Assembly (NCBI GenBank): GCA_900318175.1
Contig: ONJQ01000029.1
Location: 32,549-96,548, forward strand
Direction of reading: 5' to 3'
Length of the DNA: 64,000 nt
Source of the DNA: an uncultured Bacteroidales bacterium
Lineage (GTDB): Bacteria > Bacteroidota > Bacteroidia > Bacteroidales > P3
Shown here: in pieces, positions 54,152 through 63,781 of the stretch
Layout of the letters: every line of letters begins with the position of its first letter
How positions within the stretch are numbered: the first letter of the stretch is position 1
The notes under the pieces: model-generated
What the model was told of the DNA's origin: nothing
Seen by the model: only the letters and a program-made list of their open reading frames with translations
Database searches by the model: none
Position numbers and translations under genes: made by a program

Positions 54152-54187
54152 TTGTCACAACGTCCAAGACAAAAAGATTGAAAAGAA

Positions 54188-54556
54188 ATGATACAACAAG
54201 AAACCAGAATGACCGTTGCCGATAACAGTGGAGCCAAGAGTGCTCTCTGTATTCGCGTCCTCGGTGGCACCAAGAAGCGTTATGCCACGATTGGCGACAC
54301 TATTGTGGTGGCCATCAAAGATGCCATTCCTTCCGGCAACATTAAAAAAGGAGCCGTTTCTAAGGCTGTGGTTGTCCGCACCAAGAAAGAGATTCGCCGT
54401 AATGATGGTAGCTACATCCGCTTCGACGACAACGCATGTGTCCTGCTCACCGCTAACGATGAGCTTCGCGGCACCCGTATCTTCGGACCCGTCGCACGCG
54501 AACTCCGCGACAAACAGTTCACGAAGATTGTTTCATTGGCTCCCGAAGTATTGTAA
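54188..54556 (+). CDS. rplN: 50S ribosomal protein L14
   Basis: 122 residues. L14 lies at the subunit interface near the translational GTPase site. [38 protein letters not shown] and [20 protein letters not shown] are conserved. Confidence 0.97.
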   Translation: MIQQETRMTVADNSGAKSALCIRVLGGTKKRYATIGDTIVVAIKDAIPSGNIKKGAVSKAVVVRTKKEIRRNDGSYIRFDDNACVLLTANDELRGTRIFGPVARELRDKQFTKIVSLAPEVL

Positions 54557-54578
54557 ACATTAAAAAGAAGAGAAAGAA

Positions 54579-54893
54579 ATGAAATTGCACGTAAAAAAAG
54601 GGGATACCGTTATGGTGATTGCCGGCGAAGATAAAGGCAAGACCGGCAAGGTGCTGAAGGTTTATCCCGAAAAGAATCGCGCCATCGTGGAAGGTCGTAA
54701 CCTCGTTAAGAAGCATACCAAACCCAGTGCCAAGAACACTCAGGGAGGTATTATCGAGCAGGAAGCACCTATCCATCTGTCTAACCTTATGGTCATGGAT
54801 GGTAAGACTCCCACCCGCATTGGCCGTAAAATCAGCGAAAAGACTGGTAAACTCGTTCGTTATTCCAAAAAATCAGGGGAGGAGATTAAATAA
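54579..54893 (+). CDS. rplX: 50S ribosomal protein L24
   Basis: 104 residues. KOW-motif protein that starts 50S assembly. [20 protein letters not shown] holds the KOW segment; [20 protein letters not shown] and VSNLM-like [10 protein letters not shown] follow. Its stop shares a base with the rplE start (TAATG), so the two are coupled. Confidence 0.96.
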   Translation: MKLHVKKGDTVMVIAGEDKGKTGKVLKVYPEKNRAIVEGRNLVKKHTKPSAKNTQGGIIEQEAPIHLSNLMVMDGKTPTRIGRKISEKTGKLVRYSKKSGEEIK

Positions 54894-55453
54894 TGGCATA
54901 CATTCCTACATTAAAGACCAAATATAAGGAGGAGATTCTGCCCGCACTGATGAAAGAGTATGGCTATAAAACTGTCATGCAGGCTCCCCGTCTGAAGAAA
55001 ATCACGTTGAACCAAGGTCTTGGCAAGGCTGCTATCGCTGATAAGAAAGTTATCGACAAGGGTATCGAGGAGATGACTCTTATCGCCGGACAGAAAGCCG
55101 TTGCCACCAAGTCCCGCAAAGATATTTCGAACTTCAAACTGCGTCGCGGCATGCCTATCGGTGTTCGTGTGACCCTCCGTGGCGAACGCATGTATGAGTT
55201 CCTTGAGCGTCTTATCACTGCCTCTATCCCCCGTATCCGTGACTTCCGCGGTATCAATGACAAGGGCTTTGACGGTAAGGGCAACTACACCTTCGGTATC
55301 TCTGAGCAGATTATCTTCCCCGAGATCGACATCGACAAAATCGATCGCATCCAGGGTATGGATATCACTTTCGTGACCTCTGCCAACACCGATAAAGAGG
55401 CCATGTCCCTGCTCAAGCTGTTTGGCATACCTTTTAAGAATCAACAAAAATAA
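54893..55453 (+). CDS. rplE: 50S ribosomal protein L5
   Basis: 186 residues. L5 carries 5S rRNA and contacts the P-site t[43 protein letters not shown] and [20 protein letters not shown] are family signatures. Start overlaps the rplX stop by one base. Confidence 0.97.
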   Translation: MAYIPTLKTKYKEEILPALMKEYGYKTVMQAPRLKKITLNQGLGKAAIADKKVIDKGIEEMTLIAGQKAVATKSRKDISNFKLRRGMPIGVRVTLRGERMYEFLERLITASIPRIRDFRGINDKGFDGKGNYTFGISEQIIFPEIDIDKIDRIQGMDITFVTSANTDKEAMSLLKLFGIPFKNQQK

Positions 55454-55459
55454 AAGATA

Positions 55460-55759
55460 ATGGCAAAAGAATCAATCAAAGCAAGAGAGCGCAAAAGAGC
55501 TAAGATGGTGGCCCGTTATGCTGCCAAGCGTGCTGCTCTGAAGGAAATCGTCCGCACGGGTGAACCCGAGGAGGTCGAGAAGGCTGTCATCGCTCTTCAG
55601 AAGCTTCCCAAGAATGCTTGCCCCATCCGCATGCACAACCGTTGCCAGCTCACTGGACGCCCCAAGGGTTACATGCGTCAGTTCGGCATTTCGCGTATCA
55701 ACTTCCGCGAGATGGCAGTCAGTGGACTGATTCCTGGTGTTAAAAAGTCAAGTTGGTAA
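55460..55759 (+). CDS. rpsN: 30S ribosomal protein S14 (zinc-free type)
   Basis: 99 residues, the long form without the CxxC pairs. [20 protein letters not shown] and [24 protein letters not shown] [20 protein letters not shown] identify it. It binds the 30S head late in assembly. Six bases after rplE. Confidence 0.96.
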   Translation: MAKESIKARERKRAKMVARYAAKRAALKEIVRTGEPEEVEKAVIALQKLPKNACPIRMHNRCQLTGRPKGYMRQFGISRINFREMAVSGLIPGVKKSSW

Positions 55760-55837
55760 TATTAATCAGTAATCATTGGTAGCTTTGCAAGTTGGCAAAA
55801 AACCAATACTACAAAACTTAAAATCAAGAATAATAAC

Positions 55838-56239
55838 ATGGTAACAGATCCTATTGCAGATTACTTGACCCGTATGCGCAATGCCATTGCCGCTAAGCAT
55901 CGGATTGTTGAAATTCCTGCATCTAAATTGAAAAAAGAGATCACCAAGATCTTGTTTGAAAAAGGTTACATCCTGAACTACAAATTCGAGAATGAGGGAC
56001 AGCACAACCAGAGCATCAAGATTGCTCTGAAATATCATCCTGTGACGAAGATTTCCGCCATCGCCGAGCTTAAGCGCGTCAGCTCCCCTGGTCTGCGCCG
56101 CTATGTCTCCGTTGACGAAATGCCCCGTGTTCTCAACGGTCTTGGCATCGCTATCATCTCCACGTCCAAGGGCCTTATGACCGACAAGGAAGCCCGTACG
56201 CTTAATGTGGGCGGAGAAGTGATTTGTTATATCAGCTAA
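55838..56239 (+). CDS. rpsH: 30S ribosomal protein S8
   Basis: 133 residues. S8 binds the central domain of 16S rRNA; in E. coli it represses the spc operon. [39 protein letters not shown] and [20 protein letters not shown] are conserved. A 78-base gap with an AAACC-rich stretch precedes it. Confidence 0.97.
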   Translation: MVTDPIADYLTRMRNAIAAKHRIVEIPASKLKKEITKILFEKGYILNYKFENEGQHNQSIKIALKYHPVTKISAIAELKRVSSPGLRRYVSVDEMPRVLNGLGIAIISTSKGLMTDKEARTLNVGGEVICYIS

Positions 56240-56260
56240 TCAAAAGAGAGGAGTTAAGAA

Positions 56261-56815
56261 ATGTCAAGAATAGGTAAAATGCCCATCAGCCTGCCCGCAG
56301 GTGTTGAAGTGAAAGTTTCTTCCGACAACGTAATTACCGTCAAAGGACCCAAAGGTGAGTTGACTCAGAAAATCGACCCCGCCATCAATGTCAAACTTGA
56401 GGATGGTGTCCTCCATTTTGAACGTCCCTCTGATAGCAAAGAGCATAAGGCCATGCACGGTCTTTATCGTGCTTTAGTTGCCAACATGGTGAAAGGTGTC
56501 TCTGAAGGTTTCAAATGCGTTCAGGAAGTCATCGGAGTCGGCTACAAAGTGCAGGCTACTGGCAATGTCATGGAGATGGATTTGGGCTACAGCCACAAGA
56601 TTTTCTTCGAGCTGGCTCCCGAAATCCATGTCGAGACTGTCACCGAGAAAGGTAAGAATCCTATCATCACCATGACCTGCTGCGACAAGCAGATTCTGGG
56701 TCAGGCCGCTGCCAAAATCCGCTCCTTGCGCAAACCTGAACCTTATAAGGGCAAGGGTATCCGCTTCCAGGGCGAAGAGATTAGAAAGAAAGCTGGTAAG
56801 GCTGCTGCTAAGTAA
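56261..56815 (+). CDS. rplF: 50S ribosomal protein L6
   Basis: 184 residues with the two related domains of L6, which supports the sarcin-ricin loop. MSRIGKMPISLPAGVEVKVS and the C-terminal EPYKGKGIRFQGEEIRKKAG are diagnostic. Confidence 0.97.
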   Translation: MSRIGKMPISLPAGVEVKVSSDNVITVKGPKGELTQKIDPAINVKLEDGVLHFERPSDSKEHKAMHGLYRALVANMVKGVSEGFKCVQEVIGVGYKVQATGNVMEMDLGYSHKIFFELAPEIHVETVTEKGKNPIITMTCCDKQILGQAAAKIRSLRKPEPYKGKGIRFQGEEIRKKAGKAAAK

Positions 56816-56845
56816 TAATCATTAGAACGCCAAAGAAAAACAATT

Positions 56846-57199
56846 ATGGCTACAAGAAAAGATATAAGAAGAACAAAAATTAAATTCCGCATTCGTCATA
56901 AGATAAGCGGTACCGCTGAAATGCCGCGTCTGTCTGTGTTCAGAAGCAATAAGGAAATTTATGCACAGGTTATTGACGATGTAAAAGGTGTGACACTGGC
57001 CGCAGCTTCCTCTCGTGAGAAAGGTGTTGAAAAGAGTGGCACAAAAAGCGAAATGGCCGCCAAGATTGGTAAACTCTTGGCCGAGCGTGCCGTCGCTGCT
57101 GGTATCAATGCTGTGGTGTTTGACCGCAACGGTTATCTCTACCACGGTCGTGTTAAATCGTTGGCCGATGGTGCCAGAGAAGGTGGTTTAAAATTCTAA
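56846..57199 (+). CDS. rplR: 50S ribosomal protein L18
   Basis: 117 residues. L18 binds 5S rRNA with L5. [35 protein letters not shown] and [20 protein letters not shown] match the family. Four bases separate it from rpsE. Confidence 0.96.
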   Translation: MATRKDIRRTKIKFRIRHKISGTAEMPRLSVFRSNKEIYAQVIDDVKGVTLAAASSREKGVEKSGTKSEMAAKIGKLLAERAVAAGINAVVFDRNGYLYHGRVKSLADGAREGGLKF

Positions 57200-57203
57200 A
57201 GTC

Positions 57204-57722
57204 ATGGCAGAAGTAAACGTTAAAAGAGTAAAATCGAGCGAAATCGAGTTTAAAGATCGTCTTGTTGCAATCAATCGTGTAACCAAGGTCACCAAGGGTG
57301 GTAGAACATTCACCTTTGCAGCCATCGTCGTTATCGGTAACGAAAACGGTGTTGTAGGTTACGGTCTCGGCAAGGCTAAGGAAGTTCAAGCTGCCATCCA
57401 GAAGGGTGTTGACGATGCCAAAAAGAACCTCATCAAGGTTCCCGTACTGAAAGGCACTATCCCCCACGAGCAGTGCGGTAAGTACAGCGGTGCTCGCGTG
57501 TTCCTCAAACCCGCTGCCCCTGGTACTGGTGTTATCGCCGGTGGTGCTATGCGCGCCGTCTTGGAGAGCGTAGGTGTGAAGGACGTGCTTGCTAAGTGCA
57601 AGGGCTCTTCCAACCCCCACAGTGTTGTCAAGGCTACCATCAATGCACTGTTGCAAATGAAAGATCCTTACATGGTTGCCGAGCTCCGTGGTATCACCCT
57701 CGACAAAGTGTTTAATGGTTAA
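57204..57722 (+). CDS. rpsE: 30S ribosomal protein S5
   Basis: 172 residues. S5 acts in decoding fidelity and mRNA unwinding with S3 and S4. [40 protein letters not shown] and [20 protein letters not shown] are the family signatures. Confidence 0.97.
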   Translation: MAEVNVKRVKSSEIEFKDRLVAINRVTKVTKGGRTFTFAAIVVIGNENGVVGYGLGKAKEVQAAIQKGVDDAKKNLIKVPVLKGTIPHEQCGKYSGARVFLKPAAPGTGVIAGGAMRAVLESVGVKDVLAKCKGSSNPHSVVKATINALLQMKDPYMVAELRGITLDKVFNG

Positions 57723-57740
57723 TCATAGGAGAACAGAATC

Positions 57741-57926
57741 ATGGCAGAAAAGACTTTAAAGATTAAGCAGGTTAGAAGCACCATCGGACACCCCGCACGT
57801 CAGAAGAAAACTATGGCTGCTTTGGGTCTCAGAAAAATCAACCACGAACGCACGGTGGTCGCAACCCCCCAGATTCTTGGTATGATTGAGAAGGTGAAAC
57901 ACTTAATCACTGTTGAAGAAATATAA
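57741..57926 (+). CDS. rpmD: 50S ribosomal protein L30
   Basis: 61 residues. KIKQVRSTIGHPARQKKTMA and ALGLRKINHERTVV match L30. It lies between rpsE and rplO, the usual place. Confidence 0.95.
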   Translation: MAEKTLKIKQVRSTIGHPARQKKTMAALGLRKINHERTVVATPQILGMIEKVKHLITVEEI

Positions 57927-57941
57927 TTAATGTTGAAATGC

Positions 57942-57978
57942 AGCCACCTGCTGAGGTCTGCGACTTGAGCTGGTGGCT
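57942..57978 (+). promoter_or_regulatory. Symmetric long hairpin before rplO
   Basis: A 37-base element pairs AGCCACC/GGTGGCT, GCT/AGC and AGGTC/GACTT around a TGC loop, with single-base symmetric mismatches between the blocks. It lies 21 bases before rplO. There is no T tract, so a structured leader or processing site is more likely than a terminator. Confidence 0.65.
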
Positions 57979-57998
57979 TCAAAACAAAAAAGAATATT

Positions 57999-58448
57999 AT
58001 GAACTTAAATAATCTCCAACCCGCAAAAGGTTCCATCCATCATTCCAAACGTGTCGGACGTGGTGCCGGCTCTGGTAAAGGTGGCACTTCCACCCGTGGT
58101 AACAAGGGTGCCAAGGCTCGTTCTGGCTATCACCAGAAGGTTGGTTTCGAAGGTGGTCAGATGCCCATCTATCGTCGCCTTCCCAAGTTCGGCTTCAAGA
58201 ACATCAACCGCATTGAGTATGTCGGTATCAACATCGATACCCTCAACGCTCTTGCCGAGGCTAAGAATATTACCGACTTCAACGTTGATGTTTTCATGCA
58301 GAACGGTCTCATCTCCGGTAAGGATCGCATCAAAATCCTTGGCCGTGGTGAATTGAGCAAGGCCATCAACGTAACAGCCCACGCTTTCTCGGCTACTGCA
58401 AAACAGGCTATCGAGACCAAGGGTGGTGTTGCCACAGTTATAGAATAA
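57999..58448 (+). CDS. rplO: 50S ribosomal protein L15
   Basis: 149 residues. L15 is a late 50S assembly protein with a long basic N-terminal extension. MNLNNLQPAKGSIHHSKRVG, RGAGSGKGGTSTRGNKGAKA and GGQMPIYRRLPKFGFKN are typical. Preceded by a structured hairpin and followed by a 91-base gap before secY. Confidence 0.97.
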   Translation: MNLNNLQPAKGSIHHSKRVGRGAGSGKGGTSTRGNKGAKARSGYHQKVGFEGGQMPIYRRLPKFGFKNINRIEYVGINIDTLNALAEAKNITDFNVDVFMQNGLISGKDRIKILGRGELSKAINVTAHAFSATAKQAIETKGGVATVIE

Positions 58449-58454
58449 AGTTTA

Positions 58455-58516
58455 TGGAGTTGGTGTAGTTAATGTTGTAGTAGCAAAACTTCATCAACTT
58501 CATGACTCCATCAACT
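58455..58516 (+). promoter_or_regulatory. Imperfect hairpin before secY
   Basis: ATGGAGT near 58454 can pair with ACTCCAT near 58504, with further TTGGTGTAGTT/AACTTCATCAA pairing and a bulge. It may act as a leader structure of secY. Weak by itself. Confidence 0.35.
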
Positions 58517-58539
58517 TCAAAACTTAAAAATAAACAATA

Positions 58540-59898
58540 ATGAAGAGATTAATACAGACACTCAAAAACATCTGGTCGATTGAAGATCTGCGGAAACGAA
58601 TTCTTTACACTTTGGGTTTAGTGCTTGTTTACCGCATTGGTTGCTATGTCGCCCTGCCTGGTGTCGATCCTACGCAGTTGCAGAATCTGCAGAATCAGGG
58701 TTCTGAGGGTCTGATGGGTCTGTTGAACATGTTCTCTGGTGGTGCATTCTCCAATGCCTCCATCTTCGCTCTGGGTATCATGCCCTACATCACTGCATCC
58801 ATCGTGATTCAGCTGTTTGTCATGGTTGTTCCTTATTTCCAGAAGATGCAGCACGACGGTGAAAACGGCCGCAGAAAGATGAATCAGATTACCCGTCTGC
58901 TCACGGTTGCCATTACTGGTTTCCAAGCTCCTGCCTACATCACCAACATGATGTATCAGCTCGGTGCCTCCTCAACCGCCATTTATCCTTTCGACGGCAG
59001 CTCCCCCACGTGGACTTTCTGGGCATCCAGCATCATTATCTTGATTGCCGGAACTCTTTTTGTCATGTGGTTGGGTGAGCGTATTACCGAAAAAGGTGTT
59101 GGCAACGGTATCTCTCTGTTGATTATGATTGGTATCATCGCTCGTCTGCCTTTTGCCCTCTTTGGTGAATTCGTTTCTCGTCTCACCGATGCTGGTGGCG
59201 GTCTTGTGATGTTCTTGATTGAGATTGTGGCCCTGCTCGCCGTCATTCTGCTTGTCATCCTGCTTGTTCAGGGTACTCGCCGAATTCCCGTGCAGTATGC
59301 AAAACGCATTGTCGGCAACCGCCAGTATGGTGGTGTCCGTCAATACATCCCCATCAAAGTCAATGCTGCAGGTGTTATGCCTATCATTTTTGCTCAGGCA
59401 ATCATGTTCATCCCCATTACTTTCATGGGATTCACCGGCAACTCCGACTCTAAGTTCTGGATGGCATTTACCGATTTCAACGGTTTCTGGTACAATGTGG
59501 TGTTCTTCATCTTAGTTGTCCTGTTCACCTACTTCTACACGGCAATTGCTATCAATCCTAACCAAATGGCCGAAGACATGAAGAAGAACGGTGGTTTCAT
59601 ACCCGGTGTTAAACCCGGTAAAAAGACTGCCGAATATCTCGAAGGCATTCTTTCTAAGATTACCCTTCCCGGTTCCATCTTCCTGGCCATCGTTGCTATC
59701 CTTCCTGCTATCATCCGTCTCTTTGGTGTCAACACCCAGTTTGCCCAGTTCTACGGCGGCACCTCGCTGCTCATCTTGGTCGGTGTTATCCTCGATACAT
59801 TGCAGCAGATTGAAAGCCATCTGCTCATGCGTCACTACGATGGTCTCACCAAGACTGGCCGCATCAAAGGTCGTACCTCTATGTCAGTACAGGCATAA
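58540..59898 (+). CDS. secY: Preprotein translocase channel subunit SecY
   Basis: 452 residues with ten predicted transmembrane helices. SecY forms the protein-conducting pore of the Sec translocon in the inner membrane. YRIGCYVALPGVDP, GIMPYITASIVIQLFVMVVP and GERITEKGVGNGISLLIMIG are signatures. The C-terminal cytoplasmic loop contains the GFIPGVKPGKKTAEYLEGIL segment. It exports the signal-peptide proteins seen elsewhere in the window. Confidence 0.97.
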   Translation: MKRLIQTLKNIWSIEDLRKRILYTLGLVLVYRIGCYVALPGVDPTQLQNLQNQGSEGLMGLLNMFSGGAFSNASIFALGIMPYITASIVIQLFVMVVPYFQKMQHDGENGRRKMNQITRLLTVAITGFQAPAYITNMMYQLGASSTAIYPFDGSSPTWTFWASSIIILIAGTLFVMWLGERITEKGVGNGISLLIMIGIIARLPFALFGEFVSRLTDAGGGLVMFLIEIVALLAVILLVILLVQGTRRIPVQYAKRIVGNRQYGGVRQYIPIKVNAAGVMPIIFAQAIMFIPITFMGFTGNSDSKFWMAFTDFNGFWYNVVFFILVVLFTYFYTAIAINPNQMAEDMKKNGGFIPGVKPGKKTAEYLEGILSKITLPGSIFLAIVAILPAIIRLFGVNTQFAQFYGGTSLLILVGVILDTLQQIESHLLMRHYDGLTKTGRIKGRTSMSVQA

Positions 59899-59916
59899 TA
59901 ACACAATCATTGCGTA

Positions 59917-60687
59917 ATGATACTACTCAAGACAAAAGAAGAAATAGAACTGATACGTGATAGTGCCCGTCTCCTCGGCAAGACTCTTGCCGAGGTGGGC
60001 CGTCATATTCAGCCCGGTGTCACAACTGCTTTCCTCGATAACATAGGTGAGCAGTATATCCGTGACAATGGGGGCATCCCCCTTTGCAAGGGCTATGAAG
60101 GTTTCCCTGCCGCCTTTTGCATCTCTGTCAATGATGTCGTTGTGCATGGCATTCCTTCGGACAAATTCTTCATCAAAGAAGGCGACAACGTCTCCCTTGA
60201 TTGTGTCATTGAGTTGAACGGCTACGTTTCTGATTCCGCCTATACTTTCACCTGTGGCGAGTGCACTCCCGAACTTCAGCGTCTGCTGAAAGTGACCAAA
60301 GAGGCACTCTATATCGGTCTCGAAAAGTGCAAAGCCGGCAATCGTGTCGGTGATATTGGCCATGCTGTCCAGCAGCACTGTGAAAAGAACGGCTACTCCA
60401 TCGTTCGTGAACTCTGTGGACATGGCGTTGGTTTCAAGATGCACGAAAGCCCCAATGTTCCCAACTATGGTGTCCCTGGCACAGGTCCTCTGCTCAAAGA
60501 AGGAATGGTCATTGCTGTCGAGCCTATGGTCTGCATGGGTTCCAAAAATGTTGTTTTCTCTCGTGAAGATGGCTGGACCTGCCGCACCAAAGATGGCAAA
60601 CCAGCAGCACACTTTGAGCATACAGTTGCCATCGGAGCCAACGGGCCCGATATTCTCTCTACATTCGATTTCATTGAACAACAATAA
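59917..60687 (+). CDS. map: Methionine aminopeptidase, type I
   Basis: 256 residues. It removes the initiator methionine from new proteins and uses two metal ions. The ligands are in place: DCVIELNGYVSDSAYTF (two Asp), CGHGVGFKMHE (His), VIAVEPMVCMG (Glu) and HFEHTVAIG (Glu). It lies 18 bases after secY, the common Bacteroidota order secY-map-infA. Confidence 0.96.
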   Translation: MILLKTKEEIELIRDSARLLGKTLAEVGRHIQPGVTTAFLDNIGEQYIRDNGGIPLCKGYEGFPAAFCISVNDVVVHGIPSDKFFIKEGDNVSLDCVIELNGYVSDSAYTFTCGECTPELQRLLKVTKEALYIGLEKCKAGNRVGDIGHAVQQHCEKNGYSIVRELCGHGVGFKMHESPNVPNYGVPGTGPLLKEGMVIAVEPMVCMGSKNVVFSREDGWTCRTKDGKPAAHFEHTVAIGANGPDILSTFDFIEQQ

Positions 60688-60715
60688 TTATAGTACGACA
60701 AGTAGATATTAATAA

Positions 60716-60934
60716 ATGGCTAAACAATCATCCATACAACTTGACGGAACAGTAACCGAATCTTTAGGCAATGCCATGTTCCGCGTCGAATTGGAAAACG
60801 GGCATCAAATCATCGCCCACATTTCCGGCAAGATGCGCATGCACTACATCAAGATTCTCCCTGGAGACAAAGTCTCTATCGAAATGTCCCCCTACGATCT
60901 TACCAAAGGTCGTATCACCTATCGTCACAAATAA
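60716..60934 (+). CDS. infA: Translation initiation factor IF-1
   Basis: 72 residues, single S1/OB-fold domain. IF-1 blocks the A site during initiation. [40 protein letters not shown] and [13 protein letters not shown] are highly conserved. Confidence 0.97.
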   Translation: MAKQSSIQLDGTVTESLGNAMFRVELENGHQIIAHISGKMRMHYIKILPGDKVSIEMSPYDLTKGRITYRHK

Positions 60935-60973
60935 TTGTTGTCACACAAACCGCTCAGTGAAACTGATATTAGA

Positions 60974-60987
60974 ATTAATCGATTAAT
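60974..60987. repeat. Perfect 14-bp palindrome before rpmJ
   Basis: ATTAATCGATTAAT, eleven bases upstream of the rpmJ start. It could be an operator or chance; nothing else supports a regulator here. Confidence 0.35.
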
Positions 60988-60997
60988 ACAATAAAAA

Positions 60998-61114
60998 ATG
61001 AAAGTAAGAGTTTCTGTAAAGAAAAGATCCCCTGAATGCAAGGTTGTCCGCCGTCACGGGGTCGTCTATGTAATCAACAAGAAGAATCCTAAGTTCAAAC
61101 AAAGACAAGGATGA
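60998..61114 (+). CDS. rpmJ: 50S ribosomal protein L36 (zinc-free type)
   Basis: 38 residues: [20 protein letters not shown], then [17 protein letters not shown]. The short protein stabilises 23S rRNA near the GTPase centre. Three of the four zinc ligands of the C+ form are replaced, so this is the zinc-independent type usual in Bacteroidota. It sits between infA and rpsM. Confidence 0.95.
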   Translation: MKVRVSVKKRSPECKVVRRHGVVYVINKKNPKFKQRQG

Positions 61115-61143
61115 TTAACTAACAAAAAGAATAAAAAGAATTT

Positions 61144-61521
61144 ATGGCAAGAATTGCAGGTATTGACTTACCCAAAAACAAAAGAGGAGTTATAGGTTTG
61201 ACCTATATCTACGGTATCGGAAGAAGCCTTGCATCCGAGATTCTGGCAAAAGCCGGCATCGACGAGAACAAGAAAGTGCAAGACTGGACCGATGATGAAC
61301 AGAACACCCTCCGCACCATCATCAATGATGAGTACAAAGTCGAAGGTGCCCTCCGTTCCGAAGTTCAAATGAACATCAAACGACTGATGGACATTGGCTG
61401 CTATCGCGGCATCCGTCACCGTCTCGGTCTTCCTCTGCGTGGTCAGAGCACCAAGAACAACGCTCGTACTCGTAAGGGTAAGAAGAAAACAATCGCTAAC
61501 AAAAAGAAAGCTACCAAGTAA
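61144..61521 (+). CDS. rpsM: 30S ribosomal protein S13
   Basis: 125 residues. S13 contacts P-site tRNA and forms subunit bridges. [33 protein letters not shown] and [20 protein letters not shown] are diagnostic. The basic tail ends in KKAT K. Confidence 0.97.
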   Translation: MARIAGIDLPKNKRGVIGLTYIYGIGRSLASEILAKAGIDENKKVQDWTDDEQNTLRTIINDEYKVEGALRSEVQMNIKRLMDIGCYRGIRHRLGLPLRGQSTKNNARTRKGKKKTIANKKKATK

Positions 61522-61607
61522 CAAGTAAAGTGTAGCAACCCTCTGCGGACTATATTTGAACATGGAGCAGAAGGTAAACAAGTAGAATCAAGCACAATTA
61601 AAAAATT

Positions 61608-61997
61608 ATGGCAAAAACTTCTAAACCGACCAAAAAGAGAGTCGTAAAAGTTGAACCTCTTGGAAGAGCATGCATCTTTGCTTCTTTCAACAACGTTATT
61701 ATTTCGTTGACTAATAATGCCGGTCAAGTGATTTCTTGGTCGTCTGCAGGAAAAATGGGCTTCCGCGGATCGAAGAAAAACACTCCGTATGCCGCTCAGA
61801 TGGCTGCGGAAGATTGCGGTAAAGTTGCTTATGATTTGGGCCTAAGAAAAGTCAAAGTCTTTGTGAAAGGACCTGGTTCAGGGCGCGAGTCTGCTATCCG
61901 TGCTATCAATGGCTGTGGCATTGAAGTGACCGAAATCGTCGACGTCACCCCGCTGCCCCACAATGGTTGCCGTCCCCCCAAACGCCGTCGCGTCTAA
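61608..61997 (+). CDS. rpsK: 30S ribosomal protein S11
   Basis: 129 residues. S11 lies on the 30S platform near the Shine-Dalgarno helix. [40 protein letters not shown] and the C-terminal [16 protein letters not shown] are conserved. An 86-base gap separates it from rpsM. Confidence 0.97.
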   Translation: MAKTSKPTKKRVVKVEPLGRACIFASFNNVIISLTNNAGQVISWSSAGKMGFRGSKKNTPYAAQMAAEDCGKVAYDLGLRKVKVFVKGPGSGRESAIRAINGCGIEVTEIVDVTPLPHNGCRPPKRRRV

Positions 61998-62075
61998 TTC
62001 GTTTTGAATGGAGGGTCTCACCCCGTGTCGTCTCCCTCTGTTCGCAGTCTGTAACAATTTTCAAAACAGTAAACA

Positions 62076-62681
62076 ATGGCAAGATACACAGGTCCAAAAA
62101 CCAAAATAGCAAGAAAGTTCCACGAACCTATTTACGGTCCCGATAAGAACTACGAAAAGAAACCTTACGCTCCGGGCATGCACGGCCAGAACCGTCGCCG
62201 TGGTAAAGTCTCGGAGTATGGCATCCAGCTTCAGGAGAAGCAGAAGGCCAAATATACCTATGGCATTCTCGAACGCCAATTCCGCAAACTCTATGCCGAA
62301 GCCTCCCGTCGTGGCGGTATCACCGGTGAAGAGCTCATGAAACTCATCGAATCCCGTCTGGACAATGTTGTCTATCGTCTCGGCATCGCCTGCAGCCGTG
62401 CACAAGCCCGCCAGCTCGTGTCCCATCGTCACATCGCTGTCAATGGCAACGTAGTCAACATCCCCTCCTACGAATTGAAAGTGGGTGATGTCATTTCCGT
62501 CCGTGAGCGTTCCAAGTCCTTGGAGATTATTTCCGACAATCTCGCTTCCCGTGCCAACAATTATGCTTGGCTGGAGTGGGATGGTGCCACACTCTCCGGT
62601 AAGTTCATCAACTACCCCGAGCGCACCGAAATCCCCGAGAACATCAACGAACAGCTCATTGTCGAACTCTACTCTAAGTAG
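62076..62681 (+). CDS. rpsD: 30S ribosomal protein S4
   Basis: 201 residues. S4 starts 30S assembly and in E. coli represses the alpha operon. [20 protein letters not shown], the [20 protein letters not shown] segment and the S4 domain ([20 protein letters not shown]) are normal. Confidence 0.97.
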   Translation: MARYTGPKTKIARKFHEPIYGPDKNYEKKPYAPGMHGQNRRRGKVSEYGIQLQEKQKAKYTYGILERQFRKLYAEASRRGGITGEELMKLIESRLDNVVYRLGIACSRAQARQLVSHRHIAVNGNVVNIPSYELKVGDVISVRERSKSLEIISDNLASRANNYAWLEWDGATLSGKFINYPERTEIPENINEQLIVELYSK

Positions 62682-62782
62682 TAGTGTTTTCGTAGCCCAA
62701 GGCTTGCTACTGTCTGTCCTTCTTTGCAGCCAGTACATAAGAGTCAGGGTCAGTGAAACAAATTATCAAGAAAGCAATTAAA

Positions 62783-63775
62783 ATGGCAATATTATCTTTC
62801 CAGAAACCCGACAAGGTGGTCATGCTCGAGGCCGACGATTTCCGTGGCGTTTTCGAATTCCGTCCTTTGGAACCCGGCTACGGCATCACCATCGGCAATG
62901 CGCTGCGCCGTGTATTGCTCTCTTCCCTCGAAGGCTTTGCAATCACCTCTGTACGCATTGAAGGTGTCGACCATGAATTCTCCTCCCTCCCCGGTGTGGT
63001 TGAGGACATGACCGACATCATCCTTAAGCTGAAGCAAATCCGTTTTCGTCGCCAAATCGAAGAGTTTGAGACGGAGAAGGTCTCTTTTGTTGTTGTCGGA
63101 CAGCCTGTCTTCAAAGCTGGCGACCTCAACAGCCATCTCAATGGCTTCCAAGTTCTCAACCCTGAACTTGAAATCTGCCACATGGAGACTACCACCGAGC
63201 TCAAGATTGAACTCACCATCGAGAAAGGCCGCGGCTACGTTCCCGCCGACGAGAACAAAAAGCCGGGCGACCCAATCGGTGTTATCGCTGTCGACTCTAT
63301 CCATACGCCTATCAAAAATGTCAAATACGAAGTCTCCGACTATCGTGTCGAGCAGCGTACGGACTACGAAAAACTGACCTTCGACATTCAGACCGACGGC
63401 TCTATCCATCCGAAAGAGGCTTTGAAAGAAGCTGCCACCATCCTCATCCAGCACTTCATGCTCTTCAGCGACGAGCGCATCACGCTCGAAGCTGAACCCA
63501 AGCCCGTGCAGGAAGAGTTCGACGAAAGCACCGTCTATACCCGTCAGCTCCTCAAGACCAAGTTGGTCGACATGGACCTCTCCGTCCGTGCGCTCAACTG
63601 CCTTAAGGCTGCTGAGGTTGAGACCCTTGGCGATTTGGTCTCCTTCAACAAGGCCGACCTTCTGAAGTTCAGAAACTTCGGCAAGAAATCGCTCACCGAG
63701 CTTGAGAACCTTGTTGCTTCTAAGAACCTCGAATTCGGTATGAATATTAGTAAGTTTAAATTAGATAAAGAATAA
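62783..63775 (+). CDS. rpoA: DNA-directed RNA polymerase subunit alpha
   Basis: 330 residues from the ATG giving [20 protein letters not shown]; an upstream in-frame start at 62753 adds ten non-conserved residues. The N-terminal domain ([20 protein letters not shown]) dimerises and assembles beta and beta-prime. The C-terminal domain ([20 protein letters not shown], then [13 protein letters not shown]) binds UP elements and activators. A hairpin GTAGC/GCTAC lies in the gap before it. Confidence 0.97.
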   Translation: MAILSFQKPDKVVMLEADDFRGVFEFRPLEPGYGITIGNALRRVLLSSLEGFAITSVRIEGVDHEFSSLPGVVEDMTDIILKLKQIRFRRQIEEFETEKVSFVVVGQPVFKAGDLNSHLNGFQVLNPELEICHMETTTELKIELTIEKGRGYVPADENKKPGDPIGVIAVDSIHTPIKNVKYEVSDYRVEQRTDYEKLTFDIQTDGSIHPKEALKEAATILIQHFMLFSDERITLEAEPKPVQEEFDESTVYTRQLLKTKLVDMDLSVRALNCLKAAEVETLGDLVSFNKADLLKFRNFGKKSLTELENLVASKNLEFGMNISKFKLDKE

Positions 63776-63781
63776 ATAGAA

